A stretch of 64,000 bases of DNA from Candidatus Babeliales bacterium (GCA_020050795.1 JAGVKD010000014.1:1-64000), one strand, 5' to 3'; positions 26,468-35,877 are shown, counted from the stretch's first letter. Translations and numbers: made by a program. Notes: generated by a model from the sequence alone, not told the origin.

Positions 26468-27487
26468 CTAACTTGGAGACGAACTGTTACCATTTCCGTT
26501 GCCATTGCCATTCACGGCCTTCTTCTTGCCTGAACGCTGCAGACGCGCAATGTGAAGGAAGTAATCTTCCAAGCGAGGACTCGTAATAGAGATACTTGTG
26601 AATTTTAATGACGCACGCGCAAGGCCATAGAGCAATGTGGCAACTTTTGCTTCATCAATTTCTATATCAATAATATGACCACGAATAACCGCCTTCAAAC
26701 CACGCTGCGTTGCATACTCTGCCATTTGCTGCAAATTCTCCGGCGTTTCTGCCATCAAAGAGACACGTGTTGTTGCAATGCTACGTGCCAAATTCTCTGG
26801 AGTATCATTCGCGATAATCGTGCCCGAAGTGAGCACCAAAATGCGATCACAAATTTCTGCAACCTCTTCCATATTGTGGGAAGTAAAGAGTACCGAGATG
26901 CCCTCTTCTCGCTGTTGATGCAAAATAAATTTACGCACCTCCAGCGCAATATCAGGATCGAGTGATGCGGTTGGCTCATCGAGCAACACAATTTTCGGGC
27001 GCGGCAAAAAGGCTTTTGCCAGCATCACCCGCGTTGTTTGCCCTGCAGACAATTCATTGGCAGCCTGATTGCGCCTGTCCCACATAGAAAAATATTTCAA
27101 AAGATCTTTTGATCGGTCCTGAATTTCTGATGGCGAAAGGCCGTAGAGTGCACCAAAAAAACTCAAGTTATCGAGAATTGATAAGCGTCCTAATAATTTT
27201 GCATACGCACTTGCATAGGTGACATGCTGCAAAGATTCTGAACGATGTTCTGCGAAATTTCTACCAAAATAAGTAATCGATCCTGATGTGGGAGTCATAG
27301 TACCGAGAAGCATTTGAATGGTGGTAGTTTTTCCTGAACCATTGGCACCAAGAAAGCCAAGAACTTCGCCTTGCTTTAATTCAAACGAAATAGCATTCAC
27401 AGCAGTGATCTCTGATCGCGAACGGCGCCAAAATGATCCAACACTAAATTTTTTAACTAAACGATCAACGATTAATACCGGTTTCAT
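26468..27487 (-). CDS. ABC transporter ATP-binding protein
   Basis: A 339-residue ATPase. Walker A GANGSGKTTT, signature ELSAGQTTRVML, Walker B KIVLLDEPTASLDPD and the switch His in LFTSHNMEE are all intact. A C-terminal regulatory domain follows, and the protein ends in an Asn-Gly repeat and a Ser tail. It energises the membrane protein encoded ten bases upstream. The ATG at 27487 is preferred over one eleven codons earlier because it fits the family start. Substrate unknown. Confidence 0.88.
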   Translation of the reverse strand: MKPVLIVDRLVKKFSVGSFWRRSRSEITAVNAISFELKQGEVLGFLGANGSGKTTTIQMLLGTMTPTSGSITYFGRNFAEHRSESLQHVTYASAYAKLLGRLSILDNLSFFGALYGLSPSEIQDRSKDLLKYFSMWDRRNQAANELSAGQTTRVMLAKAFLPRPKIVLLDEPTASLDPDIALEVRKFILHQQREEGISVLFTSHNMEEVAEICDRILVLTSGTIIANDTPENLARSIATTRVSLMAETPENLQQMAEYATQRGLKAVIRGHIIDIEIDEAKVATLLYGLARASLKFTSISITSPRLEDYFLHIARLQRSGKKKAVNGNGNGNGNSSSPS

Positions 27488-27497
27488 GCCACATTCC

Positions 27498-28355
27498 CTA
27501 ATCAACTTGTAACCGAGCAAGTCCGTTTGTTTTACTTCCTTGGAAAAGATAGAGATACACTATGAGCGCCAACACGGTATAGCCACTGGCGAGTGTGAGA
27601 GCTTTGATCCAATATTCCATCGGCATTTCTCCCGTGGTCATGCGGAGTCGCATCCCTTCAAACACATAGGTCATAGGTAGGATTGACGAAATCGCCTTCG
27701 CCCAAAAAGGCAAAATTTCTATCGGATAGAAAACACCACAAAATGGGGCAAACACCCAACAGATAATCCAGACGAGTGATTGCGCTCGCTGCCCAGCCGT
27801 GACCAAAATAGAGAGACTGACAAATCCAAATCCCCATCCACAGAGAATTAATAAACAAAAAACTGGCACAAGAAAAAGTCCAGTCGACAAAATAAAAATG
27901 TCATAAAGAAGCCAGACCATGAATGTGCCAAAGAGAAGTGTTAGACAACTTTTTATAACACTGAGAAGCACGACTGCAACAACCCATTCAGAAATTCGTA
28001 CCGGTGTTGCAAAAAGATTGATAAGATTTTGTGCCCACAATTCTTCGAGAAAGCTCAACGCAATTTCCATGAGAGAACGCATCACCACTTGCCAAAACAC
28101 AAGTCCTGTCAGGAGCACTATCGGTTGCGTTTCTGCAGATCCTGCTTGTTGGATCCACAATCCTGCAAAACCCCACAAGATAATATCAAACGTTGGCCAA
28201 TAAAAAACATCGACAAGCCGCAGTGGCTCTCTGCTTGAAAGAAGAAAATAACGCTTGAAAATTGCAACAATTCTATAGATTTGCATAGGCATTAATTCGA
28301 TAAGAAATTTTAAAGTTCCCAGTGCAAGGCTAACAAAATGATTTTTTTTACGCAA
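27498..28355 (-). CDS. ABC-2 type transporter permease
   Basis: A 285-residue protein with about six membrane segments, fitting the ABC-2 family of exporters for drugs, lipids or polysaccharides. PFCGVFYPIEILPFWAKAIS followed by LPMTYVFEGMR is the conserved C-terminal loop region. The start is uncertain: a TTG at 28355 opens the frame, and ATGs about 22 codons later are possible. It is the first gene of a unit with its ATPase, the DAAO-like gene and the MazG-like gene. Confidence 0.82.
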   Translation of the reverse strand: MRKKNHFVSLALGTLKFLIELMPMQIYRIVAIFKRYFLLSSREPLRLVDVFYWPTFDIILWGFAGLWIQQAGSAETQPIVLLTGLVFWQVVMRSLMEIALSFLEELWAQNLINLFATPVRISEWVVAVVLLSVIKSCLTLLFGTFMVWLLYDIFILSTGLFLVPVFCLLILCGWGFGFVSLSILVTAGQRAQSLVWIICWVFAPFCGVFYPIEILPFWAKAISSILPMTYVFEGMRLRMTTGEMPMEYWIKALTLASGYTVLALIVYLYLFQGSKTNGLARLQVD

Positions 28356-28468
28356 TCAGTCGTAACTATCAAACAAAAAAGCGCTGTTGTATAATTTTTT
28401 ATCGATAATTTTCTGTATGCTTTTGTTTTGACACAAAGAGGTAATCATTTTAAAAAATAGGAGGCTCA

Positions 28469-29278
28469 GTGAAACAATTATTTTTTCTTGCACTCATGCT
28501 TCCCCTCGCCACTGTTTGTATGGAAAATGAGGAGGAATCATATTTCATGGAGGATAACAAACGAGTAATATCGTTTCGGCAAAAATTCGGCGCGCGTGGC
28601 AAAATTACTGAACTCGAAGATCGCGCACTCTCTATCCTCAATCACTACGAAGACCCAGCAATTGTTAGACCACTATTACAACGCTTAAAACTGAAACCCG
28701 AGGCGAACTGGCGATCACTTTTTGCAGAGTGGGCTGTTATCTATATGAGAGAATCGCGGAAATTGGGTCACGATAATAGGAATGTCCCCTTACTCATAGA
28801 AATGGGCGCAAATTTTCATTATCAAGGTCCCCATACACTATACCACTTACTTCACCATGCTATCGGTTTTAATGCTCTTCTTTCTACAGAAGCAATTCTT
28901 ACGCGAATTAAAAAACCATATTATCCGGTCAGAAAACTTGCACGGGGTAGAAAAAATATTTTCACTTTATTCTGTTGTGTGCATAAAAGCGGTATCCGGG
29001 TGCCCAAAGACATTAAAGGACTTCTTATTGATACGTGCGCTGCACAATTGTTAGCACCACCACAAGAACGAATCGCTCAACTTGAAGATGTTTTGGGGCC
29101 CGACATAAATGGAGTGTATGGAACACCATATAATTTAGCAAAGGTTTGCAATCCTGACGGGCTTGATCCTGAATTGCTCAATCCAGAAAAAGTTCGTGCG
29201 CAGTATGAGCAAACATATCGTGATAACTGCGCTCGATTTAGAAAAACAATTTTTAAGAAAGAAGAAGAACTGCCATGA
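28469..29278 (+). CDS. exported protein, possibly degenerate ankyrin type
   Basis: A 269-residue protein starting at GTG with AGGAGG directly upstream. The signal peptide ends LATVCMEN, with Met near +1. Helical pairs such as NVPLLIEMGANFHYQGPHTL and LYHLLHHAIGFNALLSTEAI look like worn ankyrin repeats. The last residues are Lys/Glu-rich. Its stop overlaps the next start (ATGA), so the two are translationally coupled. Function unknown; a host-interaction role is guessed from the repeat-like region. Confidence 0.6.
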   Translation: MKQLFFLALMLPLATVCMENEEESYFMEDNKRVISFRQKFGARGKITELEDRALSILNHYEDPAIVRPLLQRLKLKPEANWRSLFAEWAVIYMRESRKLGHDNRNVPLLIEMGANFHYQGPHTLYHLLHHAIGFNALLSTEAILTRIKKPYYPVRKLARGRKNIFTLFCCVHKSGIRVPKDIKGLLIDTCAAQLLAPPQERIAQLEDVLGPDINGVYGTPYNLAKVCNPDGLDPELLNPEKVRAQYEQTYRDNCARFRKTIFKKEEELP

Positions 29279-29493
29279 AAAAATTATTTTTTATTGGCAT
29301 ACTATGCATATTTTCACGCCCATATGCCATGGAAGAAGAGCCGGTACCACAAACTAACATACAACAATTAACTGCTCTCGATAATAATGCGCAAGACACA
29401 ATCCCTGCGCAAACATGCGGTGACTGTCTTCTCAATTGTTTTGTTTCATCTTTGATCTGTTTATTCGAAGGTTGCGCCGGGCGCCAAGATTAA
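29275..29493 (+). CDS. small exported Cys-rich protein
   Basis: A 72-residue protein. The signal peptide ends SRPYAMEEE, with Met at +1 or +2. The C-terminal half CGDCLLNCFVSSLICLFEGC has five Cys in a hydrophobic helix, suggesting membrane insertion or disulfide bonding. Its ATG overlaps the stop of the preceding gene. Confidence 0.55.
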   Translation: MKKLFFIGILCIFSRPYAMEEEPVPQTNIQQLTALDNNAQDTIPAQTCGDCLLNCFVSSLICLFEGCAGRQD

Positions 29494-29536
29494 ATTGTTT
29501 TTCATTCATGAGGATGAATAATGAAAGGGGAAAATA

Positions 29537-30010
29537 ATGGCAACTCACAAACATGGTAATGTGCAAGAACTTATTTCGCTCTGGGAAAACTTCTTAAAAA
29601 CTGTTACGTGGCAACAGCTTGCTAGTCCATGCACACCGTTATTCAATGGCAATGGCATCATCTATGAATTGCCCGTGAATTTTCTCGATCGCTCAAATGA
29701 GAGTTGCGCTATTGTGGATATGAGAAATATCGAATTCTCAGAACCTCACTATCACTACAACATAGAAGTTTATTTTATCATGCAAGGATCAGGGATTGTC
29801 GTTCTTGGCAACAGGGAACACCGTGTCAGCGCTGGTGATGTTCTTATTATTCCACCCAACACGGCACACTTTACGATTCCGAACAATGATTTGGTGATGG
29901 CTGTGGTCAACACACCGCCGTATAGCCCAGATGATTATTTTCCGCTCACTGCATCGAATAGCGATGTACAATTTGAGCGGGAAAATTTTGAGCGCCTCAC
30001 GCAAACTTGA
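29537..30010 (+). CDS. cupin-domain protein
   Basis: A 157-residue cytosolic protein with a single cupin barrel. Motif 1, PHYHYNIEVYFIMQGSG, supplies His, His and Glu metal ligands, and motif 2 is AGDVLIIPPNTAHFTI with the third His. Cupins of this layout include sugar isomerases, dioxygenases and sensors, and the substrate cannot be read. GAAAGGGG precedes the ATG. It ends at a bidirectional terminator. Confidence 0.8.
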   Translation: MATHKHGNVQELISLWENFLKTVTWQQLASPCTPLFNGNGIIYELPVNFLDRSNESCAIVDMRNIEFSEPHYHYNIEVYFIMQGSGIVVLGNREHRVSAGDVLIIPPNTAHFTIPNNDLVMAVVNTPPYSPDDYFPLTASNSDVQFERENFERLTQT

Positions 30011-30034
30011 TTAAGACCGATTACTCAAATAATC

Positions 30035-30068
30035 AAAAAGCAGCGACAATTAATCGCTGCTTTTTTTT
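30035..30068. terminator. bidirectional terminator
   Basis: AGCAGCGA and TCGCTGCT around a seven-base loop, with A and T runs on either side. It serves the cupin gene and the convergent acetyltransferase gene. Confidence 0.85.
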
Positions 30069-30598
30069 CTAATCACCCATCGCTCAAGATCGACAGCTGC
30101 GCCTTTTATATATTCCTGCTTGGTGCCACCAGGATCTTTATGCATGCCAGATTTTTCACACACTCGTTGCGATTGTGGATTATCAGTGCGCACAAATGCA
30201 GAAATTTCGAATATGTCCGTTTCTGCAAAAAGATAATCTAAAACGCATTTGATTGCCTCAACCATCAATCCCCTGCCCCAATAGCCTTGTGATAGGCAAT
30301 ATCCGATTTCTGCGGTGTGGTGATCAACATCATGATTACGCACATCAATCGTGCCAATCACCTTGTTTGAATCTTTATCGACAATGCCCCATGGCGCCTG
30401 CCTATTTTCTTCATAATGTGTGAGCCACCTCTCGATTGTTTCTTTCACCTGCTCGATTGAGGTGCTCGGTTCCCATGATAAAAACCGACTCACTTTGGGA
30501 TCCTGTGCATAGGCAAAAATAGCTGCCGCATCATCCATAGTGATCGGACGCAAGATAAGATGTTCAGTTTCCAAAATGGGTAACGGACTATAGTTCAT
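30050..30598 (-). CDS. RimJ/RimL-type GNAT acetyltransferase
   Basis: A 182-residue GNAT (Acetyltransf_3-like). ETEHLILRPITMDDA opens it, the acetyl-CoA loop region is CLSQGYWGRGLMVEAIK, and NPQSQRVCEKSGM follows. These enzymes acetylate protein N-termini or small amines; the substrate is unknown. Its ATG overlaps the stop of ogt by ATGA, so it is the last gene of a coupled unit. Confidence 0.88.
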   Translation of the reverse strand: MNYSPLPILETEHLILRPITMDDAAAIFAYAQDPKVSRFLSWEPSTSIEQVKETIERWLTHYEENRQAPWGIVDKDSNKVIGTIDVRNHDVDHHTAEIGYCLSQGYWGRGLMVEAIKCVLDYLFAETDIFEISAFVRTDNPQSQRVCEKSGMHKDPGGTKQEYIKGAAVDLERWVIRKKSSD

Positions 30599-31155
30599 GA
30601 GGATTGTACCACCCATTTTTCATGATTAATCAACCACTGCTTACGCGCTAATCCGCTATTATATCCACACAAATCTCCATTACTTTTGATAATGCGATGG
30701 CACGGAGTAATAATGGCTAGCCGATTGCTCCCATTTGCATTCGCTACCGCACGAAATGCTGTCGGCATGCCAATTGCGCGAGCAACCTGCCCATAGGAAC
30801 CCGTTTGGCCGAATGGAATTTTTTGTAACATTGTCCACACTGCATTTTGAAATGGTGTACCCAAAAACGCGACTGGTGTTTTGAATTCTTGCAATGTGCC
30901 ATCAAAATAATGCTGGAGCTCTCGCTCGATGGAACTGATAATCACCGTTCTACCAAGAACAATTTCCGCATGCGCTTTTTCTTTTAATCGTTCAATCTCA
31001 CGCTCGAAATCGCGAGAGTCAGTAAATTCCAAAAGATACAATGCCTGCTCATCTGCTATCGCCAACATAGCACCAAGCGGCGTATCAATGTGTGATGAAT
31101 GCAATGTCATATGTGGAGAATGCGTGCGAAACGTTTTTTGTTTTTCAGTGATCAT
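30595..31155 (-). CDS. ogt: methylated-DNA--protein-cysteine methyltransferase
   Basis: A 186-residue suicide repair enzyme that removes O6-methyl from guanine. The active site PCHRII and the upstream GSYGQVARAIGMPTAFRAV are diagnostic, with the N-terminal ribonuclease-like domain in front. The ATG at 31155 is placed after GGGGGAGAG. It lies in a unit with the adenosine deaminase upstream (18-base gap) and the GNAT downstream. Confidence 0.92.
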   Translation of the reverse strand: MITEKQKTFRTHSPHMTLHSSHIDTPLGAMLAIADEQALYLLEFTDSRDFEREIERLKEKAHAEIVLGRTVIISSIERELQHYFDGTLQEFKTPVAFLGTPFQNAVWTMLQKIPFGQTGSYGQVARAIGMPTAFRAVANANGSNRLAIITPCHRIIKSNGDLCGYNSGLARKQWLINHEKWVVQSS

Positions 31156-31173
31156 CTCTCCCCCATACATTAT

Positions 31174-32178
31174 TTATAGAAATGCGTAGCGCCAACTATC
31201 ACGGACAATTTTTTCAATGTCCTTAAATTCCAGCGTACCTGAATTTAAGAGCTTGAGCAGCTCTTGCGTTAAGGTGATCCTGAAAATAAGCGGATCATCG
31301 GTGCAAATCACAATCGGATGATTATTTTTATAATATTCGATCCCTGGATGGGATGCATGATGATCAACCATCATGGCCAACTCACTGCTTGTCAGACACA
31401 CTTCTACCGGCGTTTTGTGCGCGCGAATCCACGCATATGCTTTTGGTGTTAGATGCACACCGTGCCCAATCCGATCGGGCTTTAATGTTTGCAGCAAGAG
31501 CAGTTGATCTTTTTCAAGCGGCGATTCGCCAATATGCAGCGCAATGGCAAGTCCATGTTTTTTTGCGCGCAAAATTATGGGCAAAATTGGCGTGATATCG
31601 CCAATGGTTGAATCGCCAGAAATATCAATGCCCACAACACCATGATTACGATATTTGATTGCAAGATCCACTGTTGCATTCGCATGTTCGGGTGTGGAAC
31701 TTCGTTGCACACTCAAAAGCACTCGCGCTTTAAAATCGGGTTGCTGCGCCCGCTCAATACCATGCAATACTGCTTTGAGATCTGCCTCATAACCGCTACC
31801 AAAATCTTTGAGGCCCGTACGAATTTCCACATAGGCCACGCCATCGGCCTGGAGTGCTCTGCATAATGCGAAAGTTCCCTGCTCAACCTTTTCTAATGAA
31901 TTGACAATCTGGCTGACCAACCCGAACACAAAAAATGCTTTTTGATATTCGATACCACCCGCCAACTGATCAATGCCAGCTTGCAACGCAGCAAATTGTT
32001 CTGGTGTTGCGATAGTGCGTAAATATTCGATCGGATAAGAACCACCAAGATGCAGATGCAATTCTGCCTTTGACATCTGTCTGATCTTCTCATACATCGC
32101 ATCCGCAGTACCAGTTGCCGACAGCCTGTTAACACTGCTGAGTGCCATAAAAAATAACCCTCCCCATAATAGTTTCAT
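31174..32178 (-). CDS. exported adenosine deaminase-family enzyme
   Basis: A 334-residue member of the adenosine/AMP deaminase superfamily. The zinc and catalytic motifs are intact: AELHLHLGGS (His-x-His), ALHIGE (Glu base), RIGHGVHL and ICTDDP. An N-terminal hydrophobic leader (LLWGGLFFMALSSVNRLSA) comes before the family start, which suggests export. Outside the cell it could turn host adenosine into inosine for uptake by the nucleoside transporter. Substrate may instead be adenine or N6-modified AMP. It sits between DUF1622 and ogt genes in one unit. Confidence 0.85.
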   Translation of the reverse strand: MKLLWGGLFFMALSSVNRLSATGTADAMYEKIRQMSKAELHLHLGGSYPIEYLRTIATPEQFAALQAGIDQLAGGIEYQKAFFVFGLVSQIVNSLEKVEQGTFALCRALQADGVAYVEIRTGLKDFGSGYEADLKAVLHGIERAQQPDFKARVLLSVQRSSTPEHANATVDLAIKYRNHGVVGIDISGDSTIGDITPILPIILRAKKHGLAIALHIGESPLEKDQLLLLQTLKPDRIGHGVHLTPKAYAWIRAHKTPVEVCLTSSELAMMVDHHASHPGIEYYKNNHPIVICTDDPLIFRITLTQELLKLLNSGTLEFKDIEKIVRDSWRYAFL

Positions 32179-32189
32179 GTCCACAATTC

Positions 32190-32537
32190 CTATTTGAGTG
32201 ATTTGCGCTGCCCTGGCGTTAATTCCTGCAATTCACGGCTCAAGAAGAAACTCAACACAGTTCTGATCACCACGATAATTGCCAACAATCCCAAGTTATA
32301 ATAATCGGGAGCAACGAGCGAACCAACAATGTCTGCGCCCACCATGAATTCGAGGCCCAAAATAACAGCATCACCAAACTGTAACCGGATGTAGTTGGTA
32401 TCAAACCGGCTATACGCAAAAAACATAAAAAGTTGATAGAGCCCTCGCAGAGCCCCCCAACAAATAACTATTACTCCAATAGCACCTATTAAACCTCGAA
32501 TTGTGTGGAGCATTTCATCAGTAAAAAGCATTGTCAT
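32190..32537 (-). CDS. DUF1622 family inner-membrane protein
   Basis: A 115-residue protein with three hydrophobic segments. FGDAVILGLEFMVGADIVGS and VIRTVLSFFLSREL are the conserved DUF1622 stretches. Function of the family is unknown. The start at 32537 follows AAGGA; the longer frame upstream would overlap the divergent gene and is rejected. It is the first gene of the adenosine deaminase-ogt-GNAT unit, with an 11-base gap to the deaminase. Confidence 0.85.
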   Translation of the reverse strand: MTMLFTDEMLHTIRGLIGAIGVIVICWGALRGLYQLFMFFAYSRFDTNYIRLQFGDAVILGLEFMVGADIVGSLVAPDYYNLGLLAIIVVIRTVLSFFLSRELQELTPGQRKSLK

Positions 32538-32638
32538 AGTATTCCTTTTTGATCTATTTGTTACACTAGCAAAGTTAAAATTTATACCAATTTTTAGCCT
32601 TACGCTATATTTATTGCTGTTAATGTTGGGAATAAAAA

Positions 32639-33337
32639 ATGAATAAACTATACACTGCTCTTGCAATCACACTCGCAACTTCTTGTGCCTATGGAGCCCC
32701 AGAATTTCTTGACCAGGTCAATTATGTCAGAGGCAAAGCAGGATTCAGTGATGCATTTCTGTCGGCAGATGGATGGTCTCGAGAACCACTTGCTGCCTAT
32801 TTTAATTTCCCCACAAAGATGCTTTTGGATCTCTTTCCAGAACCAGTTGCCGAATTATCCGTAACGGCAGAACTAGACGGTGTTGCAATCGGATGTCGCA
32901 ATATTAATTGGTGGAAAAAGGATTTGCTCGAGGAATTCCCTGCAAAAATAAAAACTGCTCTCGAGCTGCACGGCCATGATCCACGTTTTGCAAAATATGT
33001 TGCTACCATTGAAACCGTCTGCTACAAAGGAACTCTTCCATTAATCGATCTTTTTGAGAATATGAATATTCCTCTCGAATCAATAGCTCATCATCTTGGA
33101 CTTATGGTACTCAAACAATATGCAGGCCATGGCATTGCAACGAGAATGCAAGTCGAAACGATTCAGATGCTACGAGAAAAAGGAATCCGAGCAATTGTCA
33201 CCACAACAACCAATCGTCTTTCTGCGAGAGTGATGGAAAAAAATGGCTTTGTTCGTTTTAAAGATTTTTCATACGCAGATCTTGGGATTCCAGAAATATC
33301 AGACACTTTTTCTATTTGGTATCTGATTTTAAGTTAA
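32639..33337 (+). CDS. exported GNAT-type acetyltransferase-like protein
   Basis: A 232-residue protein. A clear signal peptide (ALAITLATSCAYG-APEF) precedes a GNAT fold: LGLMVLKQYAGHGIATRMQV carries the Q-x-x-G-x-G/A acetyl-CoA loop, and NRLSARVMEKNGFVRF the C-terminal motif. Acetyl-CoA is cytosolic, so an exported form is unexpected unless it acts in a host cell. A leaderless cousin would be annotated simply as N-acetyltransferase. Confidence 0.7.
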   Translation: MNKLYTALAITLATSCAYGAPEFLDQVNYVRGKAGFSDAFLSADGWSREPLAAYFNFPTKMLLDLFPEPVAELSVTAELDGVAIGCRNINWWKKDLLEEFPAKIKTALELHGHDPRFAKYVATIETVCYKGTLPLIDLFENMNIPLESIAHHLGLMVLKQYAGHGIATRMQVETIQMLREKGIRAIVTTTTNRLSARVMEKNGFVRFKDFSYADLGIPEISDTFSIWYLILS

Positions 33338-33338
33338 C

Positions 33339-33369
33339 AAAAAGTCCGGCATTACAGCCGGACTTTTTT
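33339..33369. terminator. bidirectional terminator
   Basis: AAAAAGTCCGGC and GCCGGACTTTTT (12-bp stem) around ATTACA. It overlaps the stop of the convergent P-loop gene. Confidence 0.9.
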
Positions 33370-34000
33370 ATGCTCGTACTAATAAATACGTCCTCTCCAC
33401 ATGCGATACGGTATCGAGAATGAATTGCGCCCGCTCGCTGGGTGTTCCAAATGGCACGTCGACCAACTGATAACTTTTGTAACCTCTTTGTCGATACGCA
33501 TCTTTAACCAAATTATGAAGCACTAACGCTTCTTCAGGCGTTTCTCTACGCACATCGCTGTTTTGAAACAAATGTGCAGGAAGCGGTTCAAGGAAAAAAA
33601 TAATATCGTATTGCCGTACCTGATTGGCCAAACTTTCTAACACAGGCACATTGTGGTAACGATTGTAGGCCATAATATCTTCTGCCGATCTATCAAGAAA
33701 TGCAGTGTGTGTCGCCGGTAGCAATGATTCTAATCTCAATTGTTCAATCAATAAATTTGTTTGCAATTGTGTCATATCTTCAAAAAATGCATCCAACGCA
33801 TTATTCTTTTCCGCTTGTTTGAAAAGCGTTGTGAACACTTCGGGAATTGTGTGGTAGCCCCGTTTGGCAAGTTCGGCGAGTGTGGTTGATTTTCCAACGC
33901 ATGGACCACCGGTTAAGACACAACGCCATGAAGCCTGCGCTGCAAAATTCACAGAGAGCAATGCACTCATACAAATATATAAAAGCAATTTTCGATGCAT
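33368..34000 (-). CDS. exported AAA_28/NadR-like P-loop protein
   Basis: A 210-residue protein. The signal peptide ends FAAQA-SW, followed at once by the P-loop CVLTGGPCVGKSTT. TAFLDRSAEDIMAY fits the Walker-B-like part of AAA_28 proteins, which include NadR-type kinases and small-molecule kinases. ATP use and export are hard to reconcile unless it acts in the host. The start at 34000 is chosen because the leader begins there, with GGGA upstream. Substrate unknown. Confidence 0.7.
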   Translation of the reverse strand: MHRKLLLYICMSALLSVNFAAQASWRCVLTGGPCVGKSTTLAELAKRGYHTIPEVFTTLFKQAEKNNALDAFFEDMTQLQTNLLIEQLRLESLLPATHTAFLDRSAEDIMAYNRYHNVPVLESLANQVRQYDIIFFLEPLPAHLFQNSDVRRETPEEALVLHNLVKDAYRQRGYKSYQLVDVPFGTPSERAQFILDTVSHVERTYLLVRA

Positions 34001-34098
34001 ATGAAATCCCATAGTTTTTTGTAAATTTAATTATTTATACAAGATGGGAGAAAATTGTATAGCTAAAAATGCAAGCCACCAAAAATAATTTTTAAAGA

Positions 34099-34128
34099 TT
34101 GACGTATCATTCCCGACAATGCTATTAA
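34099..34128 (+). promoter_or_regulatory. probable promoter of the large outer-membrane protein gene
   Basis: TTGACG and TATTAA with an 18-base spacer, about 30 bases before the expected leader and the AAAGG site of the gene at 34165. Confidence 0.5.
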
Positions 34129-34164
34129 GATAAAAATATTTTATCCCCTAAAAGAAAGGCCCTT

Positions 34165-35877
34165 ATGAAGTACATCAAATATCTTCTGGCGCTCATAATC
34201 TGGAGCACAACCGCATTCGGATTCACCGGAAAATCTTTTATGACGTATCGCTCGCAAGGATTCAATCTTGCACGCAGCGTTTCTGGTTGGGAAAAATCTG
34301 AAACTGAACACAATGCATCAGTCGCCGTTGAATACACACGATCATTTGATCCAAGTGCAATCAATAAATATTTTTTTGGATGCAATGAATGCAATCAACT
34401 TATCTTTTCTGGTAGCCGATTCGAAAATCGTGGGAAAAATGACATTCTTGCTGATTATTTTGGCTTGCCAACTGATTTCAAAAGTGTCGTAAATTTTTCT
34501 CCACGCGTACAAAACGTGATAACTGATTTTGATTTTTATTGGAATCTGAGCGGCAGGCCAACTGGATTTAATCTGCGCATTGATGTTCCGCTCGCCTATA
34601 GCAAGTGGACATTAGACCCGTGCGAAACGGTGATCAGCTCGGGAACATTGGCATACCCAGCCGGATACATGAGCAATGCGCGCATCGAACATGATCAATT
34701 GAAAAAAGGTGCCCTTGATGTATTAAGTGGTTGCCAGACATTTGGTGATCTGACATATCCACTTCAATATGGTCGCATTGTGGATTCGCAACATGCTACA
34801 AAATTTGCAGATGTACTCGTTGCATTGGGCTACACATTCATCTCTCAGCCGCACGGGCGCTTTGGCGCTGATGTGCATGTCGTGATTCCAACAGGAACAC
34901 GCTCACATGCTAGGAATCTTTTTGAACCACAAATTGGTAATGGGCATCACTGGGCTCTCGGAGTTAGTCTCACTGGTTGCTATAATTTTATCGGTGATGA
35001 AGATAGCGATTGGAGCGTGTCAGCAAGCATTGATGCCTACATTCAACATTTATTCAAAACAACACAACTACGTTCTTATGATCTTAAGAAAAGTGGCTGC
35101 GGGAGCCGATATGTGCTCCTTGAAGATATGATCAGTCGAGTCTCCATCACACAAGGATTTTCTCCAGTACCACTAGAAAGTCTGCTTGATAATCAATACA
35201 TCACGCGCCTACTCTATGCCATTGATGCAACAACCCTTGCTTCAACCATTAAAATTGATGTGCAAGCGGATATTGTAGCGAAATTCACTGCGCATTATCA
35301 CAACTGGAATTTCGATCTTGGCTATAATTTCTGGGCGCGGTCAAAAGAAAAATTGGTATCGCGCGAATGCCTCAACCACAAATTTTATGGCGTGAAAGGT
35401 GACGCACAAATATATGGCTATCTTATACTTGGTCCTGGCTTTGAAATCCCGCTCCCATTAAATGCAACGCAATCACATGCTACGCTCCATGCAGGCCAGG
35501 GCAACGGTAACACCACCGACAATTTTGTGAATAACAATGCAGATAATGCAGCGCTGACATATAACGTTGGAGCTCCGGTTGCACAAACTACTCCAGCAAG
35601 TCTCTCTGGAACTGGCGCAACATCTCTTGAACAAGTGAATGGTTCAAACCAAGCAATCATTCTATCGGACAACGATATTAATAATTGCTCGGGCCTTTCA
35701 CCACGCGCACTATCAAACAAAGTATTTGGCTCAGTGGGCCGCACAGTGGATTATTGGCCACGCGTTACATGCTTCTTTTCCCTCGGCGCCGAAGGTGAAT
35801 TTGGCATGAAAACAGACGGCGTTAAAACCGCCATCTCCCAATGGGGCGTTTGGGCAAAAGGTAGTGTTAATTATTAA
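34165..35877 (+). CDS. large outer-membrane beta-barrel-type protein
   Basis: A 570-residue protein with a signal peptide (ending TTAFG-FTGKS). Alternating aromatic strands occur throughout, as in FADVLVALGYTFISQ and ADVHVVIPTG, and the last strand ends in an aromatic residue (WGVWAKGSVNY), typical of barrel proteins inserted by the BAM complex. An Asn/Thr-rich loop (residues 440-510) would face outwards. It may be a porin-like or adhesin-like surface protein. Family by name not recognised. AAAGG precedes the ATG. Confidence 0.7.
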   Translation: MKYIKYLLALIIWSTTAFGFTGKSFMTYRSQGFNLARSVSGWEKSETEHNASVAVEYTRSFDPSAINKYFFGCNECNQLIFSGSRFENRGKNDILADYFGLPTDFKSVVNFSPRVQNVITDFDFYWNLSGRPTGFNLRIDVPLAYSKWTLDPCETVISSGTLAYPAGYMSNARIEHDQLKKGALDVLSGCQTFGDLTYPLQYGRIVDSQHATKFADVLVALGYTFISQPHGRFGADVHVVIPTGTRSHARNLFEPQIGNGHHWALGVSLTGCYNFIGDEDSDWSVSASIDAYIQHLFKTTQLRSYDLKKSGCGSRYVLLEDMISRVSITQGFSPVPLESLLDNQYITRLLYAIDATTLASTIKIDVQADIVAKFTAHYHNWNFDLGYNFWARSKEKLVSRECLNHKFYGVKGDAQIYGYLILGPGFEIPLPLNATQSHATLHAGQGNGNTTDNFVNNNADNAALTYNVGAPVAQTTPASLSGTGATSLEQVNGSNQAIILSDNDINNCSGLSPRALSNKVFGSVGRTVDYWPRVTCFFSLGAEGEFGMKTDGVKTAISQWGVWAKGSVNY

